A stretch of 64,000 nt of DNA from Nephromyces sp. MM_2019 (taxonomy: Eukaryota > Apicomplexa > Aconoidasida > Nephromycida): positions 25,573 to 89,572 of the forward strand of contig JADHZB010001414.1 in NCBI GenBank assembly GCA_015657535.1, read 5' to 3'. Each line of letters starts with the position of its first letter. The stretch's first letter is position 1. Shown here in pieces: positions 24,212 through 37,270 of this stretch. The translations under genes were made by a program, and so were the position numbers. The notes beneath the pieces are model-generated. The model was given only the letters and a program-made list of their open reading frames with translations. It was not told the origin of the DNA and made no database searches.

Positions 24212-26195
24212 CTAACTCGTGCTATTGCCATCGAAGTATCGAGGGCAGGTACCACTGTCTTTCCGTAAGAAAAGCAGTACTACGCACTGCGTTGCCACCA
24301 CCTGTACAAAGAATCCCCCATATCCGTGGTCGTCTGCCTTACTTCTGCTTCAAATATACAACTAGTCTCCTCTTCGTATGCACCGCAGATGACGCATGTT
24401 TGGCGCGATGATCCCCATATGAAATAAGCGCACAAAAATTGCCTACTAGATTCTAAGATTCAATCTACGGTTAAGTCTGTAAGAAACTGCAGGTCAGCAT
24501 CATCAGTTAAAGCAGGTTCCTGGCCTGTAAATTAGCCAATTCTATATTTTCGTGTGAATAGCCTTTACTTCAGACGAGATAATATTAACTTTTCAAAGTG
24601 AGTCTCTCCATGACTGCACTGCCCACATCAACCCGTAGCACTTGCTAATAAAAAAGGCGAGCAAGTATTAAAGTGAAGTACGGGTCCGCTTGGAGAATAT
24701 ATTTTACGGGAAGTGAGCATGAAACTCTAGTGGAAGCAACTGCGGGAAGTATACTTGGCACACATACACTGCCCTTATTTCATGAAGGCATCGTGCTTCG
24801 CAAAATAGGCGAAGTCACAGAATTTCCCACTACACTAGCTAAATTATCATGTTACCGAAAATAAAGTTATGCAGCAGCCTCAATAAATGCGAAGCATTTT
24901 TATGCTTATAAGTGCAAGAGAGGGTAGGCTTGATCCTGGAAGCTCATTTGTCGATCTGCGAAATATTTTTATATGCATTTGCGTGTCTACAAATTTGATC
25001 GTGTAATAACTTTGATGTCATTATTGTATGCTCCGCAACAAAAAAATATGAAATGCCTATATTAGTACATGTGTGCCCATTACTACACATAAAAAACTAC
25101 CAACCCCACAATCAAGACTCTACGTATCAGCAAATCGCACATGAGTACACATAAGCAAGCTCGTGATCTTTTTATAAAGTGATGCTGTCCTTGCTATTCA
25201 TGCTGAGCATCCTATAAAGTATGCATACCCCGTAGTTTATCACGTGTAAAAGCTGGAAAATCGTATTATGCGGCATAATTACACGCAAAATACATACAAG
25301 CGGTGATCCATAAGCCTAACGAATCGCACACGCAACTCAGTGTACAAGTTACCATCCAATCAAGGAAATGAGCTCATATGCAGTCACAAATACATGCCCA
25401 ATACTGCATAGACAGCCATACATTTTGCATTGAAGCAGCCTTAATAAGTACTGCGGTTTGAAAAGCCTCGAACAAACCCTAAAACAAGGGGAGCCCAATC
25501 GCTCTCACTCATCATAGTTTCGCCAATAAGAGAAATTAGTTTCTGCCTCCTCCAAATATGCATGACCATATAAAAAAAGGTCGCCGGCTACGGCATTTTA
25601 AATAAGCAGAGGGTAAAGCAAAAAAACTAGAAATCAACACCGTTAGCGATAGGCGTGATTTCTCCTCCCTCCTCGAGTATGCAATTATATTAAAGTAACT
25701 AAAAAAAATTCAGGAATAAAGCCAAATAGAAAGCAATAATATGAATAATTTTTGGGGAGATCAGGTCAGCGAAGATACACAACACCCCCAAAATCTATAC
25801 AGTACCATTCGCTAATAATTTATACGCTCGTAGTAATTTTCTCAAGCAGTTTAATCTAATTTTCAAGTACCATTCGTGCCTTGTAATTTCAAAATTTCTG
25901 CTACTTTCTAGCGAATAAAAAAAAGGTAAATTTAGCAACAAAAACACAAACATACCAATTCATCCTAAAATTTCATCGCCAAGATGTAGCATAGCATACA
26001 GAGGTAACTTCCCACTAGAAGAAACTAGCTATATACACGCACATCCGAAAAGTAACGCCACTTTCTAATTATCTCTCACTATACGATTTCCCATGGTCTC
26101 ACTGTATCCCTAAAATTCGTATCAAAACCATCAATCAGTCCTCCACAAGCATCCTATGGCCATTCCCCAGGCCACCACACGCACAAGGCTCAGCA
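24212..26195. other. Intergenic, nothing recognised
   Basis: One plus-strand frame (24673-24864) reads like protein but lacks splice or start support. The rest, especially 24.9-26.1 kb, shows no open frame of 60 codons or more. Confidence 0.4.
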
Positions 26196-28333
26196 TCAAG
26201 AGAAAGTTGAATATACCAGTTCCAGCTCATTGCTCGGTAACACTTCTAGGATGTGATTCAGCGCACACAGCTTATCTGATAGACACATTTCCGCGAACTC
26301 TTGCGCCCATTTAGCACACTCTACAACCCCATGTGCCTCATATGCAGCGCAGGAAATATCCTCCAACAGCTCTGCACCACCCTTTACCATAGCCGAATAA
26401 CGATTGAATTTTTCATTACGTCCATTCTTGGTGAAATTTGATAGGATTACCTTCCTATCCTCCAATTGTGAAAAATTCCAGAAATGAAGCAGTGTCAACA
26501 TTCTTTGGCCTGCAGAAAGGGTTTTCAATAGGAAAGAAGAGTGTTCTTCTTCCCAAATTTTATTCAAACTCGGGCAGTCTGTAGGAGGGGATATTGTATC
26601 TGAAGGCTTGATTTCAATAGGGGGTGAAGTTAACACTTTTAAGCTCCTGCTGGAGGGCTGGAGGTAAGACTCAGGTTCATCAGATGAAAAGGCTTGTTCA
26701 TCTTTCCAGTATTTCCAGTCTATCTGCAATAATAACGAAGACTTTTTTGCGGCTTTAGGCACATTCGATGAGCAACATCAAATTTCACAGAATTTATATG
26801 GCTCCAAAGCATAATAAAATAAAAAAGAAGGCATCATATACAACATATACGTAAAAACAACAGACACACACCAGCACATATACGCGAACACACCAACACA
26901 CAAAAATACCCAAATAGACAGTATCTAATGAAATATTTTGAATTTTTAAGCTACTTGGAGAATATGAAGAAATAAGCATATCCAAATTTTCAATATCACA
27001 TAATATAAGAAACAAATTTGCTAGTCAATAGAAAGTGTCGATAAGGTAGTTCACGAAAAGCCAACTTATATTACGAATAAAACAGAAGAGAAAGGGAATA
27101 ATTAAACACCACGATGAAGAATAGTCAATTACACACAAAATTGTAATCCCCACATAATAGCAATGAAATATATGAGGAAACTGCACCTCCTATATGCTTA
27201 ACCTAAAGCAGATATGAAACGGGCAGTATCACATAAGAGATGGATTACATCACATAATTTTAATCACATTGAAGAAAATAACACCAGCATCATGAACAAA
27301 CTTCACGTTTAGCAGCAGTCAACTTCAACATTGATATCTATGATATCACCGAGCAGTTGTTGCAGCAGTGCGAAAAAAATGTAATTCCAACGGAAGAAAC
27401 GCCGCTAACTTATACCAGCATCCTATTGCTTTGCTGATACACGAGATATATATATATATCCAAACTAACAGTTCAGCCCCTTCAAAATCTTTTGTAAAGG
27501 CCCTTTTATATGTTTTCCTGTTCTAATAACTTATCATTAGCGTCCGGCGATGCAGCAACTACTTAAAAGCTTATGCCGCGAACATCATTCTTATCCTGTT
27601 CTTAAGACGTATATCATGAAAATATCAAAAAATCAGCAGCAACAATCCTAAATTCGGCTATTTCCAGCAACTAAACAACCCCATTAATACTACTGTAAGA
27701 CTAACAAACTTTGACATACAACCCAGCGCTTCATGCCCTTATCTAAATCCCTTCTAAGATGCTCAGTCTTCTCTCCTCCACCATGAGTTTCCTCTACAAA
27801 GCATATTGCAAGAAAGCGAAAGCCCTATATGCCCTACCACAGTCCAGTCACTTCCTATAACCTTCCGCAACACACCTTGATATTCCTAAGTTGGTTCTTT
27901 GGAATACTCTTATCCATCAAACTCTCCCAGCATACTCCCTTCTGCTCCTTTACTAAGATCAATGAAATACCTCCATTCACCAGTTTTGGGGGCTTCTTTA
28001 GCTCCTCAGAAACTGAATGGGCTAAGGGCATTGTATATTTTTTTTCGCAGAAATCAACATTTAATATATTACCGCCTTCTACCAGTACAGAAATATGTTC
28101 AGGATTTAAGAGAGATGCGCGCTCACTAATAACATTGGGGAATTCTGTGGGAGTAGATGTAGTGGGTGGCGGCGTAATAGTTGACTGCAGCAGAAGAGGG
28201 GTAGAACCTTCATACACAGACGAGTCGTAGGCAGAAATTGTGATATAAATATAAGAGCTATCCTGACCCCATTGTAGGGGTGGGAAAGTCTTCATCTCCA
28301 GCATAAGACGCAATCTTTGCGATGTGCAAGGGT
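26196..28333 (-). CDS. CS-domain (p23/HACD3-N-like) protein, 5' end uncertain
   Basis: Two exons are clear on the minus strand: 27876-28333 and 26196-26723, with donor aag/gtgtgt and acceptor attattgcag in phase. The first exon encodes a CS domain: LQWGQDSSYIYITISAY, then a variable Pro/Thr-rich loop, ILNVDFCEKKYTMPLAHSV, and LILVKEQKGVCWESLM. The second exon opens with IDWKYWKDE, matching the (V/I)DWxxWxDE that follows the CS fold in p23 and HACD3-type proteins. The rest of exon 2 is helical (MLTLLHFWNF, VVECAKWAQEFAEM) and ends at a stop at 26196. CS domains usually bind Hsp90 or other clients. At least one 5' exon is missing, because the frame has a stop upstream of 28333. The frame at 28363-28599 is a candidate that would add a hydrophobic N-terminus. 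The 1.15-kb intron carries CA tracts. Confidence 0.6.
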
Positions 28334-28599
28334 CTGATGACACAATGGGTTGTATATATACGTTACGATTCGTGAGTGCAAATGGTTATTAAGCGCGGTA
28401 ATAAGAAACAGTGTTCTCCAGATGGAAATTGGCTATCCCATGTGGGGATGGATCGTACTGGCAGTGTAAAATAGTTGTTCGAAGGCTGAAGAAAATAATC
28501 TGCAGGATGGAAGATGAGTATGCTTAGCGTACAACACAGAGCTCTTCGTGTAAGTGGCCGTAACAAGGCAAAATTTACAAAAAAGCATCTAAAGCACAA

Positions 28600-31500
28600 T
28601 TGTTAGTGGCTTAATACACGCAAAATTAATTTTAACAATATAATATAATGTATACATTTTAACACCAAAACAAAGGTGAAATTACCTCAGCACAGAGAGC
28701 GAGTAAAAAAGAGCAAGCTCCCATAGCGGCGGGGCTTTAGCTCCACAAAATTGGGGTTATGCACGAAACAAAGTCATCGTCTATACATATACTTGCATAG
28801 ACGAGCTTAACCCACACTAAAAAAAATTTTCTAAATAACTGCAGACTTGATATTTCCATGTAAGTAATAAAAAATCCAGGGTGACCGTAAAATTCACATA
28901 AATAGTAGTGCGACCCCACTCCGTCCCTTCAAATATGTAAGGAGGGAAGAAAGGGGTAGGGAACACAGAAAAAGCATTGACGGTTCCACACAGCATTTTT
29001 TGGCAAGGAACAAGCGGAAAGGCGACACTACCAAGATGTCGGCAGGTAAAACCAAAAAACCGGCAAAAAAGGAACAAAAGATGCCATAATTAAGAGCAAA
29101 TTCCCGGAAAAAAGCAAAAAGACCCCCTAGCATACATCAAAATGCCTAAGAATTATAGTATAGGTCTCAAATGGCTGGTTGCACTGCAGAGGAATAAGAA
29201 TATCGTTACCTACTTTTTGAATCTATATACAATGGAAAATTGGTGTCACCATCTTATTCTACTGGATTTCATCACATTAGCAAGCATGAGAGCAAGAGCT
29301 TTTTATTGTCTCACACCATCCACGCGTCACCGCTCGTATTTGTCGATCAATTTTTCACAAGTGGTGAACCTGACCATACGATACACGGAAATTGCAATAA
29401 GCTCTTTGAGGCGCAGCATAGCCGGTTGTAAGCTACTTTCTATGAGCTAGAAATCTGATTTATAGCACCTCTCGTTAAAATTTTGCATATGTGAATGAAT
29501 CCGCAGGTAATTCAGCTTTTCGAACTAGTGAAATTCACCTCAAGACTAGACGCAAGAATTGTTTTGTAGTATTGTTCTTATCGAGGATGATGGTAGCTTT
29601 ACACACGGCTATAATAAACTCGGAAATGCCAATTTTCATCCAAGCTTTTCCTTACCTGGTTTTGATACAAGCTCATATATGCTCGCCAGCGTATTCTGCC
29701 TCCTTGCTATATTGTGTGTTTATTGCACTGATGTTTTTTTTCCGCATAATGGCTCACTAAAGCAACAGCAAGCGAGATGTACCGTCTTTTACGCCATGCG
29801 GAGCAGTGTGTGCTCTGGTTTTTTTGTCGCATTCACTGCGGCTCTGAACCGCGTCTACAGTATTCGCTGCAGCATGCGTAGACCGCATAATTTCAGCGCT
29901 TTATGTGTTATTCGTGTGCTAACGCTGGTTACCACTGATGTTTAGGGGAAATGTGATGTTATGAGAATATTAGGTGTGTGAAACTGCAAGTATATCGGTA
30001 TAGGATACACTACCAGCGGTCAATATGCGTGCTGTATAGGGAAGCAGAAATGTTATGAGCCCCTCAGCAACACGTATATTGATATGAGCGACTTGGGAGA
30101 TTTGTCAACTAGTGTGTGTGTTGATATGAGCAACTTAGTGTAGCTGGTCAACATCAACAATTCTAGCTTTCTGCCCACGAAGTTAACTGATATCGGCATT
30201 GTTATGAGCCTTTCCACAAAGGTTATGACGCCTCCATCGATCCCATGTACCAGCATCTCGTACGCTCGCACGTAACCTCAACACTTTAGTCCCTATCCAA
30301 CCCTTTATTTGCCCTTCTGCCTCATCACTGCTGTAACATAGTGGCGTATTGTAATTTCTACGGTAGCAGAAATAAATCATGTGAATGCTGCACGCTAGTC
30401 TTTAATGTTTCCCTGTTTAACATCGTGAAGCTAAAGGAGCCCATCAATGTAGTAGATGCTCTATACTGCAGGGCTGAGCGTTGCCCGTCATCCCAAATGA
30501 GCAAGTCATCTCTTAACCTTGCGAGCTTAGCATCCAGCAGAAGTGCACTTCAGCCATCCCTTGCGCTATCACAAGCTCCCAAGTTTACCATCTCAGCTGA
30601 CCTTTGGTGAGATGCGCTTCCTCTATGCTCAGATTGTTTGTGATGAATGGCTCCAATCCACGGGCGACGATTGTGGCGGGTTATACGACACCGCTTTGCT
30701 GTCTTGGCGTTATTGGAACCATGGCTGCCAGTTCGCACAAGGCTTTGCTTGCGTTTTTATCAATCGCTAAGGAGATAAAAATACGTAGAAAAGCATCTAT
30801 CCCTGTTATTTCCTTTGCGTATGCATCGAGGCTGCAAATTAGTTCCAGAACCCAATGTTTGATTTACAATGACTATTATTCCCCCAATTTACCATTGCTT
30901 ACAGCTGCTTGCGCATGCATTCATAAAAGCAATGATCTTTGGTGCTTTCTCTGGCTCTACAAAAGAGGATTGCCTTAATCTTGCTGTGCGGGTAGCGAGT
31001 TATCCCAGTTTCAAGGTCTTTTGCGGTTGCTCAAGAACACCACAACACAGATAAAATCCCAAAACTAAACCATGAAACATTATTGCCACTTTACTGTTCG
31101 CGACCACTTTGACTTGTAATTCCTCCTCACACTCTAAATTACTCCAATACTTAGGAATCAGGGCTGCTTGGCTGAAACTTTTTTTGCTTGGAATGCATAG
31201 TTTCTATGCAAACTTAGATAATTCTAGGCCCTCAGCTAAACGAAGTACGAATGGCATGAATCTCGATGCCTTGCTAAATGAAGGCGCCAATCATACACAT
31301 TAGCTGTAAAAATTAAAGTTCATAATTTTGAATTTAGTGTATTCTCTTAAATATACGATGGTCTCCACTTCAGCATCCTAAACTATAATCTTAGAATTTT
31401 TGTCAATAATTTCCAACGTTATATTAATTACTTTGTCATCTCTTATAATTTCCTTGAATTTTGAAGTGATTGAACCGCTTTAGCTATGAGATGCAAACTG

Positions 31501-33137
31501 TTTTTACGAACAACCAATAATTTTCACCTTGATTTTTAGACCTCATTTATATGAAGTAAGCCTTTCGTGTGTAGACCCGGGATCTGCTACAGATAGCACT
31601 AGATGTTGCCACTTACATAAATGAGAGGGCAATAGGGGGTCATAAACAGTACCAGGAAGATGGTCAAAGCGATGTGTGTGCATCAGCTGAAAACCAAGAT
31701 ATTTCGACGTTGAAGCAGCGTAGTGTGTGACAAAGTGACGAAGGCCAGGCCTCGTCATGTAGGTTTCAGGCAAGCTAACGAAGGTGCGCTGATGCACACA
31801 CTGAGACTATCATGGCTGCTATATAGAATTCATGGACACTGCTCCTCTCAAAGTGCACAATGAAGCTCTTGCATGCAAACCCAAGCACAAAATAAAAAAT
31901 ATGCTTGCACGCATATATCAAAATATATGCTCAGACATATCACCACTCTAGTTCCGGTATTCATAGCTCATACTCATATTTATGCCCATCAGCATACTAA
32001 ATTAGTGGCATACATGTAGTAAAGAAAAGTTTTTGGCAATGGCGCAAAGAAATTACTACTCAGGCCACGGTATCTAGGGGGGGAAGCAGTTACTTCCATG
32101 AAAGAATTAGACGCCACTGGAATTTCCAAACTAGCCAGAGAAAATAATCCTAAAATATCGAAAGCCCGTAGGTCGTATACAAATTCATTAGCTGAGAGAA
32201 CAGCGGATGTTATCTAACGGAACCTCTGAAAGGCTTACAGGAGCCGATGTACGAGAAAAACATCAAAAGTACATACATGCCGCAAAAATGCAACAAAGGT
32301 ATATGCTAAAAAAATATGAATGAGAGACAAGTACATGAAAGCCAAGCAATTGCATTACATTTACATAGAAGATGCAGGCAAAGTGGGGTCATAACACAAC
32401 CACGAAAGATAGAAATAGGGGCAGTAACGCGAGAATCACAGGTAAAATATATTTTCCTGAGGATTCAGCTAAGTCAACAGTTTCAAGTGTGAAGTCCCAG
32501 CAGGAAGAAAAATGGGCAAGCACACATGTGGCCTTAGCGCTAATCCACAAGAAAGGCAAGGCTTAAGTACGCTGCCAGAATAGGCAAGCCCTAAAACTAA
32601 GAGCACATCTACAAAATAGATAAGGAACGAAATACACTCTCCAAGGAACTCGAGGGTATTTATTAGTTTACTAGACAAGACGATGCGCTCTTTCACAGTA
32701 CCTTCTTCAGTTCTTGTTTCTCTGAGTATCACTGAGTGCTGAAGATGCTATAATAGCTTCATTCTCCTGTATCGCAATATTAAAAAGCATTTGAATAGTG
32801 ATAATCACGCAGCGATAATTTAAATGTCTGCATATCTATGAGATTCGCATTTAAAATCCCAAACAATAACAAGTTAAATGATATAGAGGGGCCAGTAAGC
32901 GCGGATTTCTCGTTGCAAATCAGTCATTAAGGGAGTGCAGGTCAAAATTATACTTTTAAGCAAATAACGGCGACCCGAGCAAGACGAAAAAAATTCCATG
33001 CGATTGGAAGAATCCAGCGCGCTAGTTCAAATATATATAAAAGAAAATTAATACTTATATTTCTACTATAAAAGAAACACAAGAAAATAATGCTACTGTA
33101 TGACTTCCCTAAAGAAAAAGAACATTTTTATACTATT
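28600..33137. other. Intergenic or intronic; several unassigned open frames
   Basis: Open frames of 60-128 codons occur on both strands (28.8-29.1 minus; 29.1-29.9 and 30.3-31.0 plus) but overlap one another, lack coherent splice sites and show no recognisable domain. From about 31.8 kb rightwards the plus strand becomes A-rich, as in the minus-strand introns nearby. Confidence 0.35.
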
Positions 33138-34449
33138 TTAAGGCTCTTTTATCTGCAGAGGAATACAGAAATGTGCAAATTCCAATTCAGATGGAATCGC
33201 AGATGAATTTATACTACCATCAATTAAAAAATATTAAAGTTTATCTACTTTAAGTAATAATGATATAGTTTTTTAACTACATTACATTCAAAAAATTCAC
33301 TTTTTTATATTTGTGCAGATTCCTTTGATTAATGCGCTAACAACCTGTAATTCTTCCTGATTCTTGCGAGAATTCCAAGATGTCACACCATGCCCATGGG
33401 ACCATCGCACAAAAGCCCGAAGATCTTGAAGCTACAAGAAGAATAAGAATCATTAGTTTCACAGAAAACGCACATTGTGGAGATTATATGAATAACGGAA
33501 ATGTAAAATGTAGGTCAAGTTCGTTTTGAGGAAAGAAAGCAGAGTAACTGAAATGCATAACAAGAATGGGTTCCCTAGGTATATTTCCGGCTAAAATTGC
33601 AAATAGAGATATTGAGAAATCGCAAAGTATAGGGATGGTTTCAAAAATACTAGCATTTCTTGAAGAGAGCCACATGCGCCAGCATGCACATGCAGCTTCC
33701 GTTCACAGGGTTTCAACATGATTATTGAAGCTTTAACATGTTAGCCACAATGGCAATCAGACGAATGATATGTAACTTGCTGCTCACCGAATAAACCTTC
33801 ACCCTGAGAGGATGAAAGCATATATCCTACAAAATTTTTGAAACAATATACAAAGGCTTGAATATTAAATGGTACTACCTGAAGCACAATCCCAAAGGTG
33901 TTAACATATTACTCTTCAATATACATTTATAATCAGAATCTATAGTAGTATCTATGCGTTTTTGATCTTTCCTAGAGATAAATTATTTATACATATACTC
34001 GAAGATATAGATAAATAATATAAAAAAAAACTTCTGCCTGCATGCAAAGATGCACAGTCAATACACGCCTGCCAAAAGGATATATATACTTGTTTTCAAC
34101 CAAATATTACGAAGTAACTCACTGTCGCTATTCCATAATGATACCTAAAGAGTAAGAAAAAGATTCCTAGAGTTGGGATAATGAACAAGAGAGGAAAGGA
34201 AAACAGCTTAAATATCTCATATGGAGTGAACAGGTCTAAGGCCCTTGGAGGCTGACCAGCGACTGAAGCTTCCCGAGTAGGTTTCAGGTTGCTTTTATTT
34301 TTCTTATAATCCTCTCCTGGGGTGATTATTCTCGTACGACTGGGCCTGTTGAAGCTGCCCACTTTAGAAGCATAGAAAACTGAGGGGCAAAGAATAGAGT
34401 AGAAACGAGTGTTAAGAAAATTGATGGTTCTATAGCAAGGGATTCTCAT
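33138..34449 (-). CDS. Small single-pass membrane protein, probably mitochondrial, three exons
   Basis: Exons on the minus strand are 34123-34449, 33345-33431 and 33138-33152, about 142 aa. The donors are gtgagt and gttgtt, the acceptors ttcttcttgtag and tattcctctgcag, all phase 0. The N-terminus is Arg/Ser-rich without acids (MRIPCYRTINFLNTRFYSIL), as expected for a mitochondrial presequence. A single membrane helix follows at residues ~87-101 (FPLLFIIPTLGIFFLLF). The exon 2 part is LQDLRAFVRWSHGHGVTSWN, and the protein ends EELQIKEP. The size and layout suit a subunit of an inner-membrane complex, but no family is recognised. The second donor is weaker than the rest. Confidence 0.5.
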
Positions 34450-36527
34450 ACCACTGCAAAGGGCAAGTGGTTTGGCCGAAAATAATCTGAGAGGATGTTT
34501 CTAAATTTCTATTAAATTATGATTTATTATTTAACAAAGATTTTACTCTAGAAAGACCCATGCACCTCAGTCGACGCAGTTATATGAAAGTATGCAAATC
34601 TCTCAACAGAGCCACTATGTCAGCATAAATATGGAGGAAGATCATCACTCAATATAATATTGCAAGTGGCACAAAATTGAGTAGAGTTTGAATCCTTTTT
34701 GGACTCAGTAACCTTCATGAATAGTCCAAGTTAATGCAATAGCTCTACACTGTATACTGCACCACCTAACCACGAGCTTCTTCGCCATATTCATGAGAAA
34801 CTGTTTCTCGAGATCCTCATCCTATCTCTTAATTCCAGCAGACATACTGCAGTACTGCCGAACGGTTTCTCAAGCGCAACTTTAACCGCATCACCACGTC
34901 ATGCAATATCTCTCTAATACAAGAGACAGGTTACACACTTCTCTTTTAGATGGTATTTAGTAGTTACATTCATACAACTACAAAGATATCCCCTTTTTTC
35001 CTAGCGCGCCCAATATGAAGCGAAAAATTATCAATTCAGTTACCACCCATCCTCCATCACACCCTCCATATTTACTGCACAGGGACTCTGTATAAGTTGC
35101 TCCACTCATAGCATGCTCAATGCTAGAATCATATTCTTGTACCAAAACCAAAACCGCTCCATGATGCATTTTTTTGATGATAAATAATAATATTCACATC
35201 ACTGCTTATCCCCATCCCGGCCCCAGGCCCAGGGCAACCTTTCTTAAGCACAGTCATTTGTTGTAGCGGGAAATTAGCTGCTGGAAGATGAAGCAGATGG
35301 AACCCATTGGAAAAACTTCCGATGAAATTCCATCGAATAATCGCCATAATCTGCAAGCTACCCTTCTTTCTTTTAAGATGCAGCGTTTATCGACCAATAT
35401 TGATAGAATTGAGGTCGAGTAGGTTATAATTCTACAATTGTAACGGAGAAAAACCACGTTGGACTCGAGCTTCAGAGCTCGATTGGACGCGTATAACTGG
35501 GCGCATCATAAGCGGGGCAGCTTGGTAGGGCAGTCTCGAAGCCTACGTAGGCGAAGAGATCAAGAGGGAGAATTTGGGTGAAATAAAAAAAGCGTAGAAA
35601 GCAAAGGAAAACACGCACTGCCAGCAGGTTGATCGAGTTAAGGGAAGATTGCATATATCCGTATGAAGTGTGGCATACTCACGGATAAAACGCTTATATC
35701 ACGCACATTGTAGCAAGAGTGAAAACACTACATACAAGAGAATAAACATTTGAAAATGAGTCTTGGGCACACTTGAAACTAGCAATTTCACCGGGTTGAG
35801 CTATACATCAAGTTATAAACGTCAAAGTGAGGCAACAGCTCACATAGGAGGTGTTCTAGCGCGTGAATCAAGACCTTCAGCCGTAGCGAATATTATTGTT
35901 ACTACAAGTCTAGCTAAGTGTGGATTAATTTTTATCAACCTTTGTAGCTGTGATAAGAATTTTTTTTCTTATCATGATGTACTCCTAAAATGCCTGGAAG
36001 AAATATCGCATTCTATGCGATTTCATGTAGCGGAAAGCTACAGCTGAAGCGCAAACTAGAATTTTGAATATAAAAGTTTTATTAAAGCTGCCCATCAAGA
36101 ACAAGTGTAGACACCCCAAACATAGCGCACTACACACCGTAGATTTTTCACAGGGAAGATCAGTAGAGGCATACTAGAGCATTGAACTTCCATTATATAT
36201 ATTAGCATAGACTCAAGGTAACCGGAAACAGCTGATTATGACTATGTTTCATCTTTATTTGTCTGCAAAAAAAGCACAGGACGCGCAGGTTGCTTTGAAA
36301 AACGTTCTCATAAAAATTCTAAAGTAAAGCTTCCCCGAAGTTTAACTATTGGGTTTTCAAAGGAATAGAAAGAAGCAAGCAACAGTATTGAAATTTCTAG
36401 TGAGTATGCTAGCAGATACCTTTATCATCAAAAAAATATTTTCTTAGTACTTTCATAGTATCAGTTTTCATTATCTAATATGTTTTGGCAAGTAAATCTC
36501 GATTAGTTGATTGAAAAGAGGGAATTA
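34450..36527. other. Intergenic, nothing recognised
   Basis: Only short frames without splice support on either strand. Confidence 0.4.
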
Positions 36528-37270
36528 CTAATTTTGCTCAAGTGTGTACTCGAGATTCCTGCCAGGTTTTGAAGTGAAAACTTCAGGCGGGTTTTCCATA
36601 GAGCAGCTCAGATAGAGGAGACCAACAATTTCAAGTGCAACTAGCTCCATTAACTGTGGCCGAAGACACTGGTTAGCCCACATGGGTAAAACATGACTCA
36701 TTCGAGTAGCTAAACTGTAGATTTGCCATTTATTCGATTTCGAAAGGTTTGCCGCAAAGTTTAGTGCTTTAGTTAAAGGAACTTCAAAAGTATTACTCTC
36801 AGTGTGACTCTTTCTGGAATTACTACTACCGTACCTTATCTCTAAGCTCCCTGTGAACTCACCAACTTTTTTATTGTACTGTTTTACCTCCACTATTTCG
36901 TGGTAGAGGCACCTTTTCGAGGAAGATTGAGAGCTGAGCTCGCATTAGCTCACTCTTACCCTTGAAAAGCATAGCACTCTCGTAGAAAAAAGTGAAATTT
37001 CCTTGCTAATTTTAGCCAGGACCAAGGATGTTCAATTTCGCCATTACTCCAGACTGTGAACACGTAATATTCCCCTCCATAAACAATTAGAGACTCTACT
37101 ATAGCACGACCAAACGAAAACAGATACTCCTACCAGATACTTCGCGGTTGCATATCCCCGGACCTAGCTTTGGGAAGAACAGGTGTTGACCTTGCGCCAA
37201 TCTAATAAATTCGCTACCTTTCGCTTGCTTCACTAAATCGTGGAGAAAAGTTAAAAAACATCGAATAAAA
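36528..37270 (-). CDS. Unrecognised protein, three exons, 5' part missing
   Basis: Minus-strand exons are 37134-37270 (after acceptor tttttgccag), 36960-37098 (after gtgctatag) and the last from about 36933 or 36912 to the stop at 36528. Donors are gtagga and gtaaga. The first two joins keep frame and give HDLVKQAKGSEFIRLAQGQH, then IVYGGEYYVFTVWSNGEIEH and WSWLKLARKFHFFLREC, a compact globular-looking sequence rich in aromatics. The final exon ends LRPQLMELVALEIVGLLYLS and a Lys/Asn-rich tail. The intron before the last exon is either 26 or 47 bases, unusually short for this window. The frame enters the first listed exon with one base of a split codon, so at least one exon lies to the right of 37270. 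I do not recognise the family. Confidence 0.5.

Noticed and set aside
24172..24264. Plus-strand exon-like stretch reading LLTIKLPEELTRAIAIEV before a gtaaga
   Set aside because: It lies opposite the better supported minus-strand frame at 23884-24211 and has no in-phase downstream acceptor.
28817..29133. Minus-strand hydrophobic frames
   Set aside because: Overlapping frames without splice partners or a recognisable motif; could at most be 5' parts of the CS gene.
29142..30978. Plus-strand frames of 60-128 codons
   Set aside because: They overlap in different frames, have no consistent splice sites and are within the length expected by chance over this much non-coding DNA.
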